The position numbers and the translations under genes were made by a program. Below, piece by piece: positions 63,560 to 64,000 of a stretch of DNA of 64,000 bases; the first letter of the stretch is position 1, and each line of letters starts with the position of its first letter. The notes below the pieces were generated by a model. It saw only the letters and a list, made by a program, of their open reading frames with translations. It had not been told where the DNA came from and made no database searches. The DNA is from Pseudarthrobacter sp. AL07 (GTDB lineage Bacteria; Actinomycetota; Actinomycetes; Actinomycetales; Micrococcaceae): contig NZ_JASBRB010000010.1 of NCBI RefSeq assembly GCF_029960665.1, forward strand, positions 1-64,000. The letters run 5' to 3'.

Positions 63560-64000
63560 TTGCACTCTTGATCGGCGCAGGACTTGCCCTGCTGTTTGCC
63601 TTGGTGGGAACGCCGCTGTTTATCCGCTTGCTTGTCCGCAAGAGCTACGGCCAATTCATTCGTGATGACGGACCCACCTCCCACCACACTAAACGCGGTA
63701 CTCCCACGATGGGCGGCACCGTGGTGGTGGGCGCGGTCCTGCTCAGCTATGGCCTGACCCACCTGATTATGTGGATGATGAACCCGGATTCAGCAGGCCC
63801 CTCCGCCTCGGCCCTGATCCTGTTGTTCCTGATGGTCGGCATGGGGCTGGTGGGCTTCCTGGACGATTTCATCAAGATCTCGCGGCAGCGGAGCCTTGGC
63901 CTCGATGCGAAGGCCAAGCTCATCCTCCAGGCTGCCGTGGGTATAGCCTTCGCTATCCTGGCACTGAACTTTCCCGATGCGGACGGCCTGACGCCGGCCT
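63556..64000 (+). CDS. mraY: Phospho-MurNAc-pentapeptide transferase MraY (partial, 3' end outside window)
   Basis: First 148 residues only; the window ends inside the gene. GTG start overlapping the murF stop. KSYGQFIRDDGPTSHHTKRG followed by TPTMGG near residue 30-54 and LVGFLDDFIKISRQRSLGLD near 98 include the conserved Asp pair of MraY. Membrane spans at about 2-22, 55-75 and 85-102. Forms lipid I on undecaprenyl phosphate. Confidence 0.95.
   Translation, partial: MIALLIGAGLALLFALVGTPLFIRLLVRKSYGQFIRDDGPTSHHTKRGTPTMGGTVVVGAVLLSYGLTHLIMWMMNPDSAGPSASALILLFLMVGMGLVGFLDDFIKISRQRSLGLDAKAKLILQAAVGIAFAILALNFPDADGLTPA

Overview
This window is a stretch of chromosome from a high-GC actinobacterium, almost certainly of the Micrococcaceae and most like Arthrobacter/Pseudarthrobacter. 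Three things support this. The base composition is GC-rich with GTG/TTG starts common. Several gene neighbourhoods are characteristic of actinobacteria: garA-ftsR-DUF151-merR; class II DAHP synthase-pknL-Rv2175c-idsA; mraZ-rsmH-ftsL-like-ftsI-murE-murF-mraY; and parA-scpA-scpB-rluB-tyrA-cmk-plsC-der. Finally, MurE carries a non-DNPR motif that fits a lysine-type peptidoglycan. The assignment rests on protein and synteny recognition only. No rRNA gene is present; the one tRNA is tRNA-Pro(GGG).

Layout. 1-10.9 kb: a repeat-bearing TPR protein, a HAD phosphatase, a small unknown protein, tlyA, nadK, recN, pyrG, two Nudix hydrolases and xerD, all on the plus strand. 10.9-18.6 kb: a propionate-catabolism island. 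gntR-prpD-prpB-prpC runs on the minus strand, with divergent prpE and a decayed class V aminotransferase pseudogene downstream of prpE. 18.6-22.5 kb: a CitA/DcuS-type two-component system divergent from the C4-dicarboxylate transporter dctA. 22.7-30.5 kb: a chromosome-segregation, translation and cell-growth run from parA to der. 30.7-36.5 kb: tRNA-Pro, an Fpg/Nei glycosylase, a membrane protein, gcvH, then garA-ftsR-DUF151-merR and a minus-strand orphan ParA. 36.7-46.5 kb: pyruvate carboxylase, long-chain acyl-CoA synthetase, a ROK sugar kinase, a membrane protein with two tandem alpha/beta hydrolases, and an acyltransferase. 46.5-55.8 kb: class II DAHP synthase, PASTA kinase PknL, a triple-LysM lytic transglycosylase, an Rv2175c-type DNA-binding protein, a polyprenyl diphosphate synthase with an overlapping lipoprotein gene, DinB and a DUF3040 protein. 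55.8-64 kb: the start of the division and cell-wall (dcw) cluster, truncated in mraY by the window edge.

How the parts fit. Central carbon flow is well represented: the methylcitrate cycle turns propionyl-CoA into pyruvate and succinate, dctA imports C4 acids, Pyc replenishes oxaloacetate, and GarA is the FHA switch that restrains 2-oxoglutarate metabolism when unphosphorylated. A second theme is envelope synthesis and its control: PknL with four PASTA domains, a LysM transglycosylase, a prenyl diphosphate synthase, and the mra cluster with an autoregulatory MraZ operator.

I found no CRISPR array, insertion sequence, prophage or defence system, and no convincing wholly new system. The most interesting signals are regulatory: paired TGTATACA operators exactly 63 bp apart between gntR and prpE; three GTGG boxes at an exact 10-bp period inside the mraZ promoter; paired palindromic elements before pyc; a composite repeat island between mutT and prpC; and several genes whose start codon lies 6-8 nt after a TANNNT box, as expected for leaderless mRNAs.
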